NCBI RefSeq assembly: GCF_905120345.1
Contig: NZ_CAJHOA010000001.1
Span: forward strand, 310,001 to 374,000
From: Denitrificimonas caeni
GTDB taxonomy: Bacteria; Pseudomonadota; Gammaproteobacteria; Pseudomonadales; Pseudomonadaceae
Direction: 5' to 3'
Length of the DNA stretch: 64,000 bases
Shown in pieces: positions 8,604-18,560 of the stretch. The translations under genes were made by a program, and so were the position numbers. The notes below the pieces were generated by a model. That model searched no databases and had not been told where the DNA came from. It saw only the letters and a program-made list of their open reading frames with translations. Numbering within the stretch: the stretch's first letter is position 1; each line of letters starts with the position of its first letter.

Positions 8604-10178
8604 ATGCCTGATATCGATCACCAGAAAAACTCTATTTATGCCTCTATTCGCCGCGCCATTTGCCTAAGCGCGGTACTTTTTGTAGCAGCATTAAACTCTG
8701 GTTGTCTATCCTTCGAAGAAACAGTGCATCCGCCACGCCCCCCTCTGCAACCCTACACCTACGACAATGGCTTTAATTCAGGACCAAACTACACGCCCAG
8801 CTTGATGTATGACGTGGTGATTGGCCAAGAAGTTGATATTTGGCAACGTATTCGCCAGGGTTATCAGCTGCAATCTTACTTAGATAACAACCCGCGCGTG
8901 GATCACCAGCGCCTGTGGTTCGCCAGCCGCGGCAAGACTATCGAATCCATCTCAGAACGCAGCAGCCCCTACATGTTCTACATTGTAGAAAGTTTAGAGG
9001 CACGCAAGATGCCGCTGGAGCTGGCCTTGCTACCGATGATTGAAAGTGGCTACAACCCTCTCGCCTACTCGCCTTCACATGCCTCAGGCTTATGGCAGTT
9101 TATTCCGTCTACGGGTCGTCACTTTAAACTTAAGCAATCCCATTGGTATGATGCCCGTCGCGATATTATGGCCTCCACGCAAGCAGCGCTCGATTACCTG
9201 CAATACCTACACAACATGTTTAATAATGACTGGCTGCTGGCCTTGGCTGCTTATAATTCGGGTGAAGGTACTGTCTCACGAGCGATTAAACGCAATGTCG
9301 ATCGCGGCTTACCGACTGATTACTGGAACTTGAACTTACCAGCAGAAACTCAAGCCTACGTGCCTAAATTGCTCGCTGTTGCACAACTCATTAGCGCTCC
9401 GCAAGGTTATGGCATCGCGCTCAGTCCAATCGCTAACGAGCCCTATTTCACTCAAATACCGCTTAAGCAGCAAATGGAAATTACGCGCCTCGCGAAACTC
9501 GCCGATGTTAAGGAAGATGAGTTGTTACAGCTGAACCCAGCTTATAAGCAAGGTATTACTTTTGATGGGCCTAAACACATCTTAGTACCGACCCAAAACG
9601 CTGAGTTACTGACTGCACAGTTAGCGATGATAAAGCCCAGCGATCAGGTGCAATGGGAGCAATACACTGTGCGCGGTGGTGACAATTTATCAACCATCGC
9701 CAATCAACACTATGTTTCCACCGCCCTGATCAAAGATATCAACAAATTAGCCTCTAACAGTTTGCGTATTGGTCAAGTTCTCAATATTCCTAAAAGCCCA
9801 AGGGGTGCCACCAGCAATTTAGCTCAATACACGCGTCCAGCAGCAACACGGGCTAAGCAGAGCTATACCGTTCGTCGTGGCGACAGTCTATCTAAAATTG
9901 CTGCACAACAAAAAGTATCGGTAACAGAGCTTAAACGTTGGAATAAATTGTCCTCTAATGCTTTAAAAGTTGGACAAAATCTGACACTTTCGACAAGCAC
10001 TGCCGCAGCTCGACAAACAGCCCAGCGTTCTAGAGCCACTGTGTATAAGGTGCGCCCAGGTGACTCATTGTACGTTATTGCTAAGCGCCATAAAGTCAGC
10101 TTAAAGCAACTAAAAAACTGGAATCCAAAAACATCTAATGCATTAAAACCTGGGCAAACGTTATCTCTGTACCTGTAA
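8604..10178 (+). CDS. mltD: Membrane-bound lytic murein transglycosylase D with three LysM repeats
   Basis: A 524-residue lipoprotein. The signal peptide ends in the lipobox LNSGC. A family 1D lytic transglycosylase (SLT) domain follows, with the catalytic Glu in LLPMIESGYNP and the supporting motifs SGLWQFIPSTGR and ALAAYNSGEGTV. Three LysM peptidoglycan-binding repeats are at the C-terminus, beginning YTVRGGDNLS, YTVRRGDSLS and YKVRPGDSLY. It cleaves glycan strands to form 1,6-anhydroMurNAc ends. GTG 8598, TTG 8601 and ATG 8604 are all in frame and none has a good Shine-Dalgarno, so I took the ATG. gloB-mltD-npp order matches Pseudomonas. Confidence 0.93.
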   Translation: MPDIDHQKNSIYASIRRAICLSAVLFVAALNSGCLSFEETVHPPRPPLQPYTYDNGFNSGPNYTPSLMYDVVIGQEVDIWQRIRQGYQLQSYLDNNPRVDHQRLWFASRGKTIESISERSSPYMFYIVESLEARKMPLELALLPMIESGYNPLAYSPSHASGLWQFIPSTGRHFKLKQSHWYDARRDIMASTQAALDYLQYLHNMFNNDWLLALAAYNSGEGTVSRAIKRNVDRGLPTDYWNLNLPAETQAYVPKLLAVAQLISAPQGYGIALSPIANEPYFTQIPLKQQMEITRLAKLADVKEDELLQLNPAYKQGITFDGPKHILVPTQNAELLTAQLAMIKPSDQVQWEQYTVRGGDNLSTIANQHYVSTALIKDINKLASNSLRIGQVLNIPKSPRGATSNLAQYTRPAATRAKQSYTVRRGDSLSKIAAQQKVSVTELKRWNKLSSNALKVGQNLTLSTSTAAARQTAQRSRATVYKVRPGDSLYVIAKRHKVSLKQLKNWNPKTSNALKPGQTLSLYL

Positions 10179-10300
10179 CCTTACCCGCTCAATCGAATTG
10201 ACAGCTCACTGCTTATTGCAGCTCAATGTATACTCACGCTTTGCTTATTAATCGAGTAAACTGTGCGGTTGTTGTGTTGCCGTTTGTTAATTAAGGGTTG

Positions 10301-12136
10301 ATGGTCTCTATGCGCGTATTTTTATTTTTTATCAGCGTGCTTATATTCAGTCAGCAGGCGTGTGCCAGTTTAGTCAGCAGTCATGGCTATGCTCAATTTG
10401 AAAAGCTCAAATACGACGCTAATTTCAAGCATTTTGATTGGGTCAACCCGCAGGCAGCAAAAGGCGGCTCGATCCGTTTAATGGCTTTCGGCACCTTTGA
10501 CACGCTCAACCCCTATACCTTAAAAGGCACCAGTCCGATTGGTACTTCGGATTTTGCCAGCTACGGTATCAGCGAACTGAACGAACCGTTGATGGTGGGC
10601 AGTGGCATCTACGATCCATCTGGTGATGAGCCGGCCAGTGCTTATGGCCTGATCGCAGAAACTGTGCAGTACAATGCCAGCCGTAGCTGGGTGGTATTTA
10701 ATCTGCGTAAAGAAGCGCGTTTTCATGATGGCACGCCAATTACCAGTAAAGATGTGGCTTTCTCTTACCGCACTTTATTAAAACAAGGTCATCCGCAATA
10801 CCGTACTTACCTGCAAGAAGTCTCGCGCGTGGATATTCTTAGCAGCCATCGTATTCGCTTTGTCTTTAAACGTTCAGGTAATCCTTTACTGATTCTACGC
10901 ATTGGCGACTTACCGGTATTACCTGAACACTACTGGCGGGATCAAGACTTCAGTCAAACCACCTTTAAGCCTCCATTGGGCAGCGGTCCTTACCAAATCA
11001 CCTCGGTTAAACCCGGTCGTAGTTTGGTCTTTGAGCGGGTTAAAGATTGGTGGGGCAAAGACCTCGCAGTCAATCGTGGTAAGTACAATTTCGATAAAGT
11101 CTATGTTGATTTTTACCGTGATAAAGATGTGGCCTTTGAAGCGTTTAAAGTGGGCAGCTTTGATTTTTATATCGAGCACCAAGCGAAAAATTGGGCCAAT
11201 AATTATCGTTTTCCAGATATAGCCAAGGGCCGTGTGATCCGTGCGGAGATTGCCCATGAAATCCCCACGCAAACCCAAGCGTTATTTATCAATACACGTC
11301 GTGCGCCATTTCATGACAGCGCCACCCGTCAAGCGCTCACTCTATTGTTTGATTTTGAGTGGGCCAATAAAACTTTATTTAATAACGCCTATCAACGCGC
11401 CAACAGTTACTACCCCAACAGTGACTTTTCTGCGCGTGGTACACCTAAAGGTGCGGAATGGTTATTGTTGTCAAAATGGCGAGAAGAACTGCCGTTAGCT
11501 TTATTTTTAGAACCTTTTAGCTTGGAACCTACCGAAGGTCGTGGCATTCCGCGTGAGACGCTGCGCAACGCTTTAGGCTTGCTGGCTCAAGCTGGCTGGC
11601 GCAGTACTACCAAAGGTTTAAAAAACAAGCTCGGTCAGCAGTTGGAGCTGGAAATACTCTTAGTTAACCCCAGCTTAGAACGAATTCTCCAAGCCTATGT
11701 CAATACCCTCAATGAAGTTGGGATTGCCGCTCGTATGCGTACTGTCGACCGCGCTCAATATAAGCAGCGTTTGGATCACTTTGATTTTGATTTAACCCTA
11801 TTGACCTTGCCACAATCTCTAAGCCCTGGACTAGAGCAATGGCAGTATTTTCACTCATCGCAAGCCATGATTAAGGGCAGCAAGAATTATGCTGGCATCA
11901 ACAGCCCTGTGATTGATGACTTACTTGAAAATTTACTCAATGCAAAAACCTACCGCGAGCAGCGTGACGCCGCACGTGCACTGGATCGCGCATTACTGTG
12001 GAACTACTACAGTATCCCAAACTGGTATATTAGCCATCATCGTATTGCTTACCAGAACCGTTTTGAGTTTGTACGCATTCCGCCCTACACCTTAGGCTTA
12101 CGTGCTTGGTGGTTAAAACCTTCGGAGATTCACTAA
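10301..12136 (+). CDS. nppA1: ABC transporter periplasmic binding protein, family 5 (NppA1/YejA-like)
   Basis: A 611-residue extracellular solute-binding protein family 5 member with an N-terminal signal peptide (FLFFISVLIFSQQACA). Typical blocks are FDWVNPQAAKGGSIRL, FDTLNPYTLKG, ARFHDGTPITSKDV, PLGSGPYQI and RVKDWWGKD. It belongs with E. coli YejA and P. aeruginosa NppA1, the binding protein of an importer known to take up peptidyl-nucleoside antibiotics and microcin C-like peptides. It is the first of five co-directional genes. ATG 10301 follows TAAGGG; another in-frame ATG at 10310 also leaves an intact signal peptide. It is paralogous to the next gene. Confidence 0.9.
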   Translation: MVSMRVFLFFISVLIFSQQACASLVSSHGYAQFEKLKYDANFKHFDWVNPQAAKGGSIRLMAFGTFDTLNPYTLKGTSPIGTSDFASYGISELNEPLMVGSGIYDPSGDEPASAYGLIAETVQYNASRSWVVFNLRKEARFHDGTPITSKDVAFSYRTLLKQGHPQYRTYLQEVSRVDILSSHRIRFVFKRSGNPLLILRIGDLPVLPEHYWRDQDFSQTTFKPPLGSGPYQITSVKPGRSLVFERVKDWWGKDLAVNRGKYNFDKVYVDFYRDKDVAFEAFKVGSFDFYIEHQAKNWANNYRFPDIAKGRVIRAEIAHEIPTQTQALFINTRRAPFHDSATRQALTLLFDFEWANKTLFNNAYQRANSYYPNSDFSARGTPKGAEWLLLSKWREELPLALFLEPFSLEPTEGRGIPRETLRNALGLLAQAGWRSTTKGLKNKLGQQLELEILLVNPSLERILQAYVNTLNEVGIAARMRTVDRAQYKQRLDHFDFDLTLLTLPQSLSPGLEQWQYFHSSQAMIKGSKNYAGINSPVIDDLLENLLNAKTYREQRDAARALDRALLWNYYSIPNWYISHHRIAYQNRFEFVRIPPYTLGLRAWWLKPSEIH

Positions 12137-13953
12137 TGCTAACTGTGCTGCGCCGTGGCTGTTTATCACTGTTTATCATGCTCTGTAGTGCTGGTGTGCA
12201 GGCCCAGCCGCAACATGCAATGACCCTATACGATGAAGCGCCTAAGTACCCCAGCGACTTCAGTCACTTTGATTACACCAACCCAGACGCCCCGAAGGGT
12301 GGCACCTTACGTTTAGCCGGACTGAATGGCTTTGATAGCCTCAATCCGTTCATTCCCAAAGGTAATGCAGCCGACCAGATTGGTCTGCTCTACGACACCC
12401 TCACCTATCATTCAGCCGACGAGCCTTTTACTGAGTATGGTCTCTTAGCCGAACGCATTGAAAAAGCCGTCGACAATAGCTTTGTACGCTTTTATTTGAA
12501 CCCTAAAGCGCGCTTTAATGATGGCGAGCCGGTTACCGCTGAAGATGTGCTGTTTACTTTTAATACACTATTAGAAAAAGGCCACCCGCTGTATCGTCAT
12601 TACTATGCTGATGTCGCCGCAGTGGTGGTAGAAAATCCGTTGCAGGTACGCTTTGACTTTAAGCACAGCAATAACCGAGAGTTACCGCTGATTCTCGGCC
12701 AGCTACAAATTCTGCCCAAACATTGGTGGGCTGAACGTGACTTTAGCAAAACCAGTTTAGAGACCCCACTGGGTAGCGGCCCTTACCGCCTGACTCGAGT
12801 TGATGCGGGCCGCAGCTTGGAATATAAGCGGGTCAAGGATTGGTGGGGCCAAGATTTACCGGTATCGCGCGGTCTCTACAACTTCGACACCATTCATATC
12901 GATTATTACCGCGATATGTCGGTCGCTTTAGAAGCCTTTAAAGCCGGCCAATTTGATTTCAACCTAGAATACTCGGCTAAAGACTGGGCCACCGGTTATA
13001 ACTCTCCGGCGCTGCGTAACGGGGAAATCATCAAAAAAGACATCAAAAACCACAACCCGGTAGGTATGCAGGGTTTTACCTTTAATATCCGTAAAAAAAT
13101 GTTCCAAGATCCACGGGTACGTGAAGCCATTGGCTTATTATTTGATTTTGAATGGACCAATAAACAGTTGTTCTACAGCTCTTACATCCGCACACAGAGC
13201 TTTTTTGCCAACTCTGAATTGGCTGCACAAGGTTTACCTTCTGCAGAAGAGTTAGAACTTTTAGAGCCATTACGCGGCTCGATTCCAGATGAGGTTTTTA
13301 CCAAGTCTTACCAAACACCAATTAGCGATGGCACTGGCATTATTCGTGAGCGTCGCCTCGAAGCGTGGCGTTTACTGCAAGATGCGGGTTACAGCATCGA
13401 CAATGATCGCATGGTCAACGCTGAAGGTGAGCCGTTAGAGTTTGAGTTTATTATTGCTCAGGCGAACCTCGAACGCGTGCTGTTACCCTTTAAGCGTAAT
13501 TTAGCCGAACTTGGTATTGAAATGACGATTCGTCGTACTGATGTCTCACAATATATCAATCGCATGCGCTCTAGGGATTTTGATATGACCTCCAGTATCT
13601 GGTCACAATCCAATTCTCCCGGTAATGAGCAGCGCGATTTCTGGCATTCCAGTAGCGCAGAAAACCCCGGCAGTCGTAATTTTATCGGTCTACAAGACCC
13701 AGCTATTGATAGCTTGGTCGAAGGCTTAATCAATGCCCCCAGTCGTGCCAGTTTAATCAACTATGCGCGTGCACTGGATCGGGTTTTACTCTGGGGCCAT
13801 TATGTGATTCCGAACTATTATATTGATACTTGGCGTACAGCATACTGGCAACATTTGGCTCAGCCTGAAGTGGCACCTCTCTATGACTATGGCTTAATGA
13901 CTTGGTGGATTAAACCCGACGTAGCCGGCCCAACTACTGCGGCGGACGAATAA
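12136..13953 (+). CDS. nppA2: ABC transporter periplasmic binding protein, family 5 (NppA2/YejA-like)
   Basis: A 605-residue paralogue of the preceding protein sharing the blocks [50 protein letters not shown] and RVKDWWGQD. It has a signal peptide ending in AGVQAQ. Start and upstream stop overlap as TAATG at 12134-12138, with GGAG 8 bases before. Two tandem binding proteins feeding one permease pair is the Pseudomonas npp arrangement; E. coli yej has only one. The pair probably widens the range of peptides bound. Confidence 0.92.
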   Translation: MLTVLRRGCLSLFIMLCSAGVQAQPQHAMTLYDEAPKYPSDFSHFDYTNPDAPKGGTLRLAGLNGFDSLNPFIPKGNAADQIGLLYDTLTYHSADEPFTEYGLLAERIEKAVDNSFVRFYLNPKARFNDGEPVTAEDVLFTFNTLLEKGHPLYRHYYADVAAVVVENPLQVRFDFKHSNNRELPLILGQLQILPKHWWAERDFSKTSLETPLGSGPYRLTRVDAGRSLEYKRVKDWWGQDLPVSRGLYNFDTIHIDYYRDMSVALEAFKAGQFDFNLEYSAKDWATGYNSPALRNGEIIKKDIKNHNPVGMQGFTFNIRKKMFQDPRVREAIGLLFDFEWTNKQLFYSSYIRTQSFFANSELAAQGLPSAEELELLEPLRGSIPDEVFTKSYQTPISDGTGIIRERRLEAWRLLQDAGYSIDNDRMVNAEGEPLEFEFIIAQANLERVLLPFKRNLAELGIEMTIRRTDVSQYINRMRSRDFDMTSSIWSQSNSPGNEQRDFWHSSSAENPGSRNFIGLQDPAIDSLVEGLINAPSRASLINYARALDRVLLWGHYVIPNYYIDTWRTAYWQHLAQPEVAPLYDYGLMTWWIKPDVAGPTTAADE

Positions 13954-13955
13954 TT

Positions 13956-15044
13956 ATGCTGGCGTATATTTTTCGACGTTTACTGCTGATTATTCCCACC
14001 TTGTTGGGTATTTTAGTAGTGAACTTTATTATTATTCAGGCCGCACCGGGCGGACCTGTTGAGCAAATGATTGCTAAATTAGAAGGCTTTGATGCAGCGG
14101 CCGGCGGTGCAACGGGACGTATTTCCGGGGGTGGCTCTGAAGTGTCAAGCAGCTCTTCCGCCAACTACCGTGGCGCGCAAGGGCTTGATCCTGAGTTGGT
14201 ATTGGAAATTGAGAAGATGTATGGTTTTGATAAGCCAGCCATTGAACGTTTTTGGATTATGCTGAAAAACTATGCTCACTTTGATTTTGGCAGTAGTTTT
14301 TTCCGCGATGCCAAAGTCACTGATTTAATTGTTGAAAAGATGCCGGTCTCCATCTCCTTGGGATTATGGAGCACGCTATTGATGTACATGATTTCCATAC
14401 CGCTGGGGATCAGTAAAGCGGTGCGGCATGGCAGTTCGTTTGATGTCTGGACCAGCTCAGCAATTATTTTAGGCTACGCCATCCCCGCCTTCCTATTTGC
14501 GATTTTGTTAGTGGTGGTGTTTGCCGGAGGCAGTTACTTAAGCTGGTTCCCTCTGCGTGGTTTAACCTCGAATAACTTTGAAGAGCTGAGCCTGCTCGGC
14601 AAGATTGGCGACTATTTCTGGCACTTAGCTCTACCGGTTACAGCGTTAGTCATAGGCAACTTTGCTACCTTGACCTTACTGACCAAAAACAGTTTTTTAG
14701 ATGAAATCAATAAACAGTATGTGACGACGGCACGAGCCAAAGGCTTGCCGGAAAACAAAGTGCTGTATGGTCATGTGTTTCGTAATGCCATGTTGATTAT
14801 TATTGCCGGCTTCCCTGCTGCTTTTATTGGTATGTTTTTTACTGGCTCGCTACTGATTGAAGTGATTTTCTCGCTGGATGGCTTAGGTTTGCTCAGCTTC
14901 GAGGCGGCAATTAACCGTGACTACCCTGTCGTCTTTGGCACGTTATTCTTATTTACTTTGCTAGGTTTAGTGGTCAAATTGATCGGCGATATCACTTACA
15001 CCTTGGTCGATCCACGTATCGACTTCAGCAGTCGGGGGAATTGA
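13956..15044 (+). CDS. nppB: Peptide ABC transporter permease (NppB/YejB)
   Basis: A 362-residue inner-membrane permease of the DppB/OppB type. The N-terminal helix starts [20 protein letters not shown], and the cytoplasmic EAA-type loop ([20 protein letters not shown]) contacts the ATPase. A Gly/Ser-rich insert (about residues 45-75) in the first periplasmic loop is typical of YejB-like permeases. It starts 2 bases after nppA2 and pairs with the next permease. Confidence 0.93.
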   Translation: MLAYIFRRLLLIIPTLLGILVVNFIIIQAAPGGPVEQMIAKLEGFDAAAGGATGRISGGGSEVSSSSSANYRGAQGLDPELVLEIEKMYGFDKPAIERFWIMLKNYAHFDFGSSFFRDAKVTDLIVEKMPVSISLGLWSTLLMYMISIPLGISKAVRHGSSFDVWTSSAIILGYAIPAFLFAILLVVVFAGGSYLSWFPLRGLTSNNFEELSLLGKIGDYFWHLALPVTALVIGNFATLTLLTKNSFLDEINKQYVTTARAKGLPENKVLYGHVFRNAMLIIIAGFPAAFIGMFFTGSLLIEVIFSLDGLGLLSFEAAINRDYPVVFGTLFLFTLLGLVVKLIGDITYTLVDPRIDFSSRGN

Positions 15045-15045
15045 G

Positions 15046-16065
15046 ATGGCCCTTTCTCCGATTAATCAACGACGCTTCGCTCGCTTTAAGTCCCACAAAC
15101 GCGGCTGGTATTCCTTGTGGCTGTTTTTAATCTTATTTGTTTTATCGCTGGGCGCTGAGTTTATTGCTAACGATAAACCGCTGGTGGTGCAGTATGACGG
15201 TGAGCTCTACTTTCCTGTACTCAAACGTTATCCCGAAACCGCCTTTGGCGGTGAGTTTCCATTGCAAGCTAACTATAAGAGCCCCTATATCCAAGAGTTG
15301 ATTGCGGAAAAACAAGGCTGGATGCTCTGGCCAGTGATCCCGTTTAACTACTCCAGTATCAATTACGATCTGCAAGTCCCGGCACCCGCGCCTCCTTCTA
15401 GGCAAAACTGGCTGGGCACCGATGATCAAGGTCGCGATGTCTTCGCTCGAGTGATTTATGGCTTCCGTATATCGGTATTATTTGCCCTGACTCTAACCTT
15501 GGCCAGCTCGGTGTTTGGTGTGTTTGTCGGTGCGATACAAGGCTTTTATGGCGGCTGGGTCGACTTAATTGGTCAGCGCTTTTTAGAGGTCTGGTCAGGG
15601 CTGCCAGTGCTCTATTTGTTGATTATTATGGCCAGTTTTATTCAACCGAACTTCTGGTGGCTGCTGGGTATTATGCTGCTGTTCTCTTGGATGAGTTTAG
15701 TGGATTTAGTTCGCGCTGAATTTCTGCGCGGCCGTAACCTTGAATATGTGCGCGCTGCGCGAGCCTTAGGCATGCAAAACAGCGCAATTATGTTTCGGCA
15801 TATTTTGCCCAACGCCATGGTCTCGACCATTACCTTCTTACCGTTTATTTTAACCGGTGCGATCGGTACCTTAACCGCGTTGGATTTCTTAGGCTTTGGT
15901 TTACCGCCCGGCTCGCCGTCACTCGGTGAATTAGTCGCGCAAGGCAAATCCAACTTACAAGCACCTTGGTTGGGCATTAGCGCCTTTACGGTATTGGCAT
16001 TGATGCTCAGTTTATTGGTATTTATTGGTGAGGCTGCTCGTGATGCATTCGATCCAAGAAAATAA
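15046..16065 (+). CDS. nppC: Peptide ABC transporter permease (NppC/YejE)
   Basis: A 339-residue permease of the DppC/OppC family. The N-terminal helix is after KRGWYSLWLFLILF, there is a long periplasmic loop, then GTDDQGRDVFARVIYG, the hallmark of this subfamily, and the EAA loop EYVRAARALGMQNSAIMFRHILPN. It starts one base after the nppB stop, with GGGGGAATTGAG just upstream, and overlaps nppD by 23 bases. It forms the heterodimeric channel with NppB. Confidence 0.93.
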   Translation: MALSPINQRRFARFKSHKRGWYSLWLFLILFVLSLGAEFIANDKPLVVQYDGELYFPVLKRYPETAFGGEFPLQANYKSPYIQELIAEKQGWMLWPVIPFNYSSINYDLQVPAPAPPSRQNWLGTDDQGRDVFARVIYGFRISVLFALTLTLASSVFGVFVGAIQGFYGGWVDLIGQRFLEVWSGLPVLYLLIIMASFIQPNFWWLLGIMLLFSWMSLVDLVRAEFLRGRNLEYVRAARALGMQNSAIMFRHILPNAMVSTITFLPFILTGAIGTLTALDFLGFGLPPGSPSLGELVAQGKSNLQAPWLGISAFTVLALMLSLLVFIGEAARDAFDPRK

Positions 16066-17671
16066 GACAGAGCAACTGCTCAGCATTGAGAACTTATCGG
16101 TTGAGTTTATCAGCGGTGAAAATGTCACGCGCGCGGTAAATAACATCAGTTTCGCCATCAATAAAGGTGAAACGCTAGCGCTGGTGGGCGAAAGTGGCTC
16201 AGGTAAATCAGTCACCGCGCACTCGATTTTGCGCTTACTGCCTTATCCGTTGGCCCGTCATCCTAGTGGTCGGATTATCTACCAAGGTAAAGATCTACTC
16301 AGCGCTGCGCCCGAGTATCTACGCAAAGTACGCGGTGACCGCATTGCCATGATTTTCCAAGAGCCGATGAGTTCTCTTAATCCGCTGCATACTATTGAAA
16401 AGCAGATCAATGAAATTCTGATCCTGCACAAGTGCATGACAACTAAACAAGCCTCAGCCCGCACGTTAGAGCTACTGACCTTGGTTGAAATCAAAAATCC
16501 AGCGCAACGCATGAGTTCTTATCCACATGAGCTCTCTGGCGGCCAGCGCCAACGCGTTATGATTGCAATGGCCTTGGCCAATGAGCCAGAGCTATTGATT
16601 GCCGATGAGCCGACTACGGCGCTGGACGTCACAGTGCAGCTGACTATTTTAGAGTTACTCAAAGGCTTACAAGTCCGTCTAGGTATGTCAATTCTATTGA
16701 TCAGCCATGACTTGAATCTGGTGCGCCGCGTCGCCCACCGCGTTTGCGTCATGCAAAATGGCGAAATTGTCGAGCAAGCACCTTGTGCGCAGATCTTTAG
16801 CGCCCCACAGCACCCCTACACCCAAGAGTTACTCGGCGCAGAGCCCAGCGGCTTACCGGTACCGCATACGGCCAGCGACACTTTGCTGGAGACCAATGAT
16901 TTACGCGTCTGGTTTCCGATTAAAAAAGGGGTATTACAACGCACGGTTGATTACGTTAAAGCGGTGGATGGCATTAGTTTTAGCCTGCAGCGCGGACAAA
17001 CACTGGGCGTAGTAGGCGAAAGTGGCTCGGGTAAATCGACGCTCGGTTTAGCGATTTTGCGCTTAATTCATAGTAAAGGCAGTATTTTTTACGGCGGAAA
17101 CGCCATTGATGGTCTCTCGCAAAAACAGGTGCGCCCGCTGCGCCGTGACATTCAAGTGGTTTTTCAGGACCCATTTGGTAGCCTGAGCCCAAGAATGAGC
17201 GTCTCAGATATCATTGGTGAAGGGTTACGCATCCACAAGATGGGGAATGCTGAGGAACAAGAGCTGGCCATTATTGCGGCGCTGCATGAAGTGGGCCTCG
17301 ATCCAGAAACACGGCATCGCTATCCTCATGAGTTTTCTGGGGGGCAACGTCAGCGGATTGCTATCGCCCGCGCCTTGGTACTTAAACCAAAGCTGATTAT
17401 TTTGGATGAACCAACCTCAGCGTTGGACCGTACCGTACAACGCCAAGTGGTGGAATTGCTGCGTCATTTACAGCAGAAATACAATTTAACCTATGTATTT
17501 ATTAGTCATGACTTGGCGGTAGTTAAAGCGCTCAGTCACCAATTGCTGGTGATGCGTCAAGGGCGAGTGATTGAACAAGGTGCAGCGGAAGATATTTTTG
17601 CCGCACCACAACAGGATTACACACAGCAGTTGTTAGCCGCAGCTTTTATAAATAGCCCAGCACAATTGTGA
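16043..17671 (+). CDS. nppD: Peptide ABC transporter ATP-binding protein with two fused ATPase domains (NppD/YejF)
   Basis: A 542-residue protein with two complete ABC domains: Walker A GESGSGKS twice (near residues 45 and 330), signatures LSGGQRQR and FSGGQRQR, and Walker [13 protein letters not shown] and [12 protein letters not shown]. One polypeptide therefore supplies both motor domains of the npp importer, as in E. coli YejF. I chose the ATG at 16043, overlapping nppC, because GTGAGG stands about 9 bases ahead; an in-frame GTG at 16025 is less likely. It ends 32 bases before fabI, which may be partly co-transcribed. Confidence 0.93.
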   Translation: MHSIQENKTEQLLSIENLSVEFISGENVTRAVNNISFAINKGETLALVGESGSGKSVTAHSILRLLPYPLARHPSGRIIYQGKDLLSAAPEYLRKVRGDRIAMIFQEPMSSLNPLHTIEKQINEILILHKCMTTKQASARTLELLTLVEIKNPAQRMSSYPHELSGGQRQRVMIAMALANEPELLIADEPTTALDVTVQLTILELLKGLQVRLGMSILLISHDLNLVRRVAHRVCVMQNGEIVEQAPCAQIFSAPQHPYTQELLGAEPSGLPVPHTASDTLLETNDLRVWFPIKKGVLQRTVDYVKAVDGISFSLQRGQTLGVVGESGSGKSTLGLAILRLIHSKGSIFYGGNAIDGLSQKQVRPLRRDIQVVFQDPFGSLSPRMSVSDIIGEGLRIHKMGNAEEQELAIIAALHEVGLDPETRHRYPHEFSGGQRQRIAIARALVLKPKLIILDEPTSALDRTVQRQVVELLRHLQQKYNLTYVFISHDLAVVKALSHQLLVMRQGRVIEQGAAEDIFAAPQQDYTQQLLAAAFINSPAQL

Positions 17672-17703
17672 TTACGATAATTGACTCAAGAAGAGGAAAA
17701 ACC

Positions 17704-18501
17704 ATGGGTTTTATGACCGGTAAACGCGTTTTAATCGTTGGCGTGGCCAGCAAACTGTCCATTGCCTCAGGTATCGCGGCGGCCATGCACCGTGAAGGCG
17801 CTGAGTTGGCTTTCACTTACCAAAATGACAAGCTCAAAGGCCGTGTTGAAGGCTTTGCCGAAAGCTGGGGCTCATCTGCAGACCTGTGCTTTCCATGCGA
17901 TGTCGCCAATGACGAAGAGATCGAACAAGTTTTTGCTGAACTGGCAAAGAAATGGGACGGATTAGATTGCATCGTTCACTCCGTTGGTTTTGCCCCAGGC
18001 GATCAACTCAATGGTGACTTTACTGAAGTGACCACCCGTGAAGGCTTTAAAATTGCTCACGATATCAGTGCCTATAGCTTTATCGCTTTAGCTAAAGCAG
18101 GTCGTAGCATGATGCAAGGCCGTAATGGTAGCTTGCTGACCCTGTCGTACTTAGGTGCTGAGCGCACGATGCCGAACTACAACGTAATGGGTATGGCTAA
18201 AGCCAGCTTAGAGGCCGGTGTGCGCTATTTAGCAGGCAGCCTAGGTGCAGAAGGTACACGTGTTAACGCAGTCTCTGCAGGCCCAATCCGCACCTTAGCG
18301 GCATCAGGTATTAAAAGCTTCCGTAAAATGCTGGCTGCAAATGAAAAACAAACCCCATTACGTCGTAATGTCACCATTGATGAAGTGGGTAATGCTGGGG
18401 CATTTTTATGCTCTGACCTAGCCTCAGGCATCAGCGGTGAAATCATGTATGTAGACGGTGGTTTTAATACCACAGCGATGGGCAACCTAGACGAAGAATA
18501 A
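17704..18501 (+). CDS. fabI: Enoyl-[acyl-carrier-protein] reductase (NADH) FabI
   Basis: A 265-residue short-chain dehydrogenase-type enoyl-ACP reductase. It opens [19 protein letters not shown] with the FabI-type nucleotide-binding loop. The active-site pair is in SYLGAE (Tyr) and the Y-x6-K motif [21 protein letters not shown], the flexible substrate loop, is also present. It catalyses the last step of each fatty-acid elongation cycle and is the triclosan target. The ATG at 17704 follows AAGAGGAAAA and is preferred over an in-frame ATG 36 bases earlier. A strong terminator follows. Confidence 0.96.
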   Translation: MGFMTGKRVLIVGVASKLSIASGIAAAMHREGAELAFTYQNDKLKGRVEGFAESWGSSADLCFPCDVANDEEIEQVFAELAKKWDGLDCIVHSVGFAPGDQLNGDFTEVTTREGFKIAHDISAYSFIALAKAGRSMMQGRNGSLLTLSYLGAERTMPNYNVMGMAKASLEAGVRYLAGSLGAEGTRVNAVSAGPIRTLAASGIKSFRKMLAANEKQTPLRRNVTIDEVGNAGAFLCSDLASGISGEIMYVDGGFNTTAMGNLDEE

Positions 18502-18518
18502 GTCTTTGCCTGTCACAA

Positions 18519-18545
18519 AAAAACCCGCTTTTTAAGCGGGTTTTT
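18519..18545. terminator. Bidirectional rho-independent terminator between fabI and ppiD
   Basis: AACCCGCTT and AAGCGGGTT form a 9-bp stem with a 3-base loop, flanked by an A-run on the left and a T-run on the right. It therefore ends both the rightward fabI transcript and the leftward ppiD transcript. Confidence 0.92.
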
Positions 18546-18560
18546 ATTTTCATCAGCCAA

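Noticed and set aside
10198-10236. TTGACA and TATACT elements upstream of nppA1 as a sigma-70 promoter
   Set aside because: They are about 27 bases apart, too far for a sigma-70 promoter.
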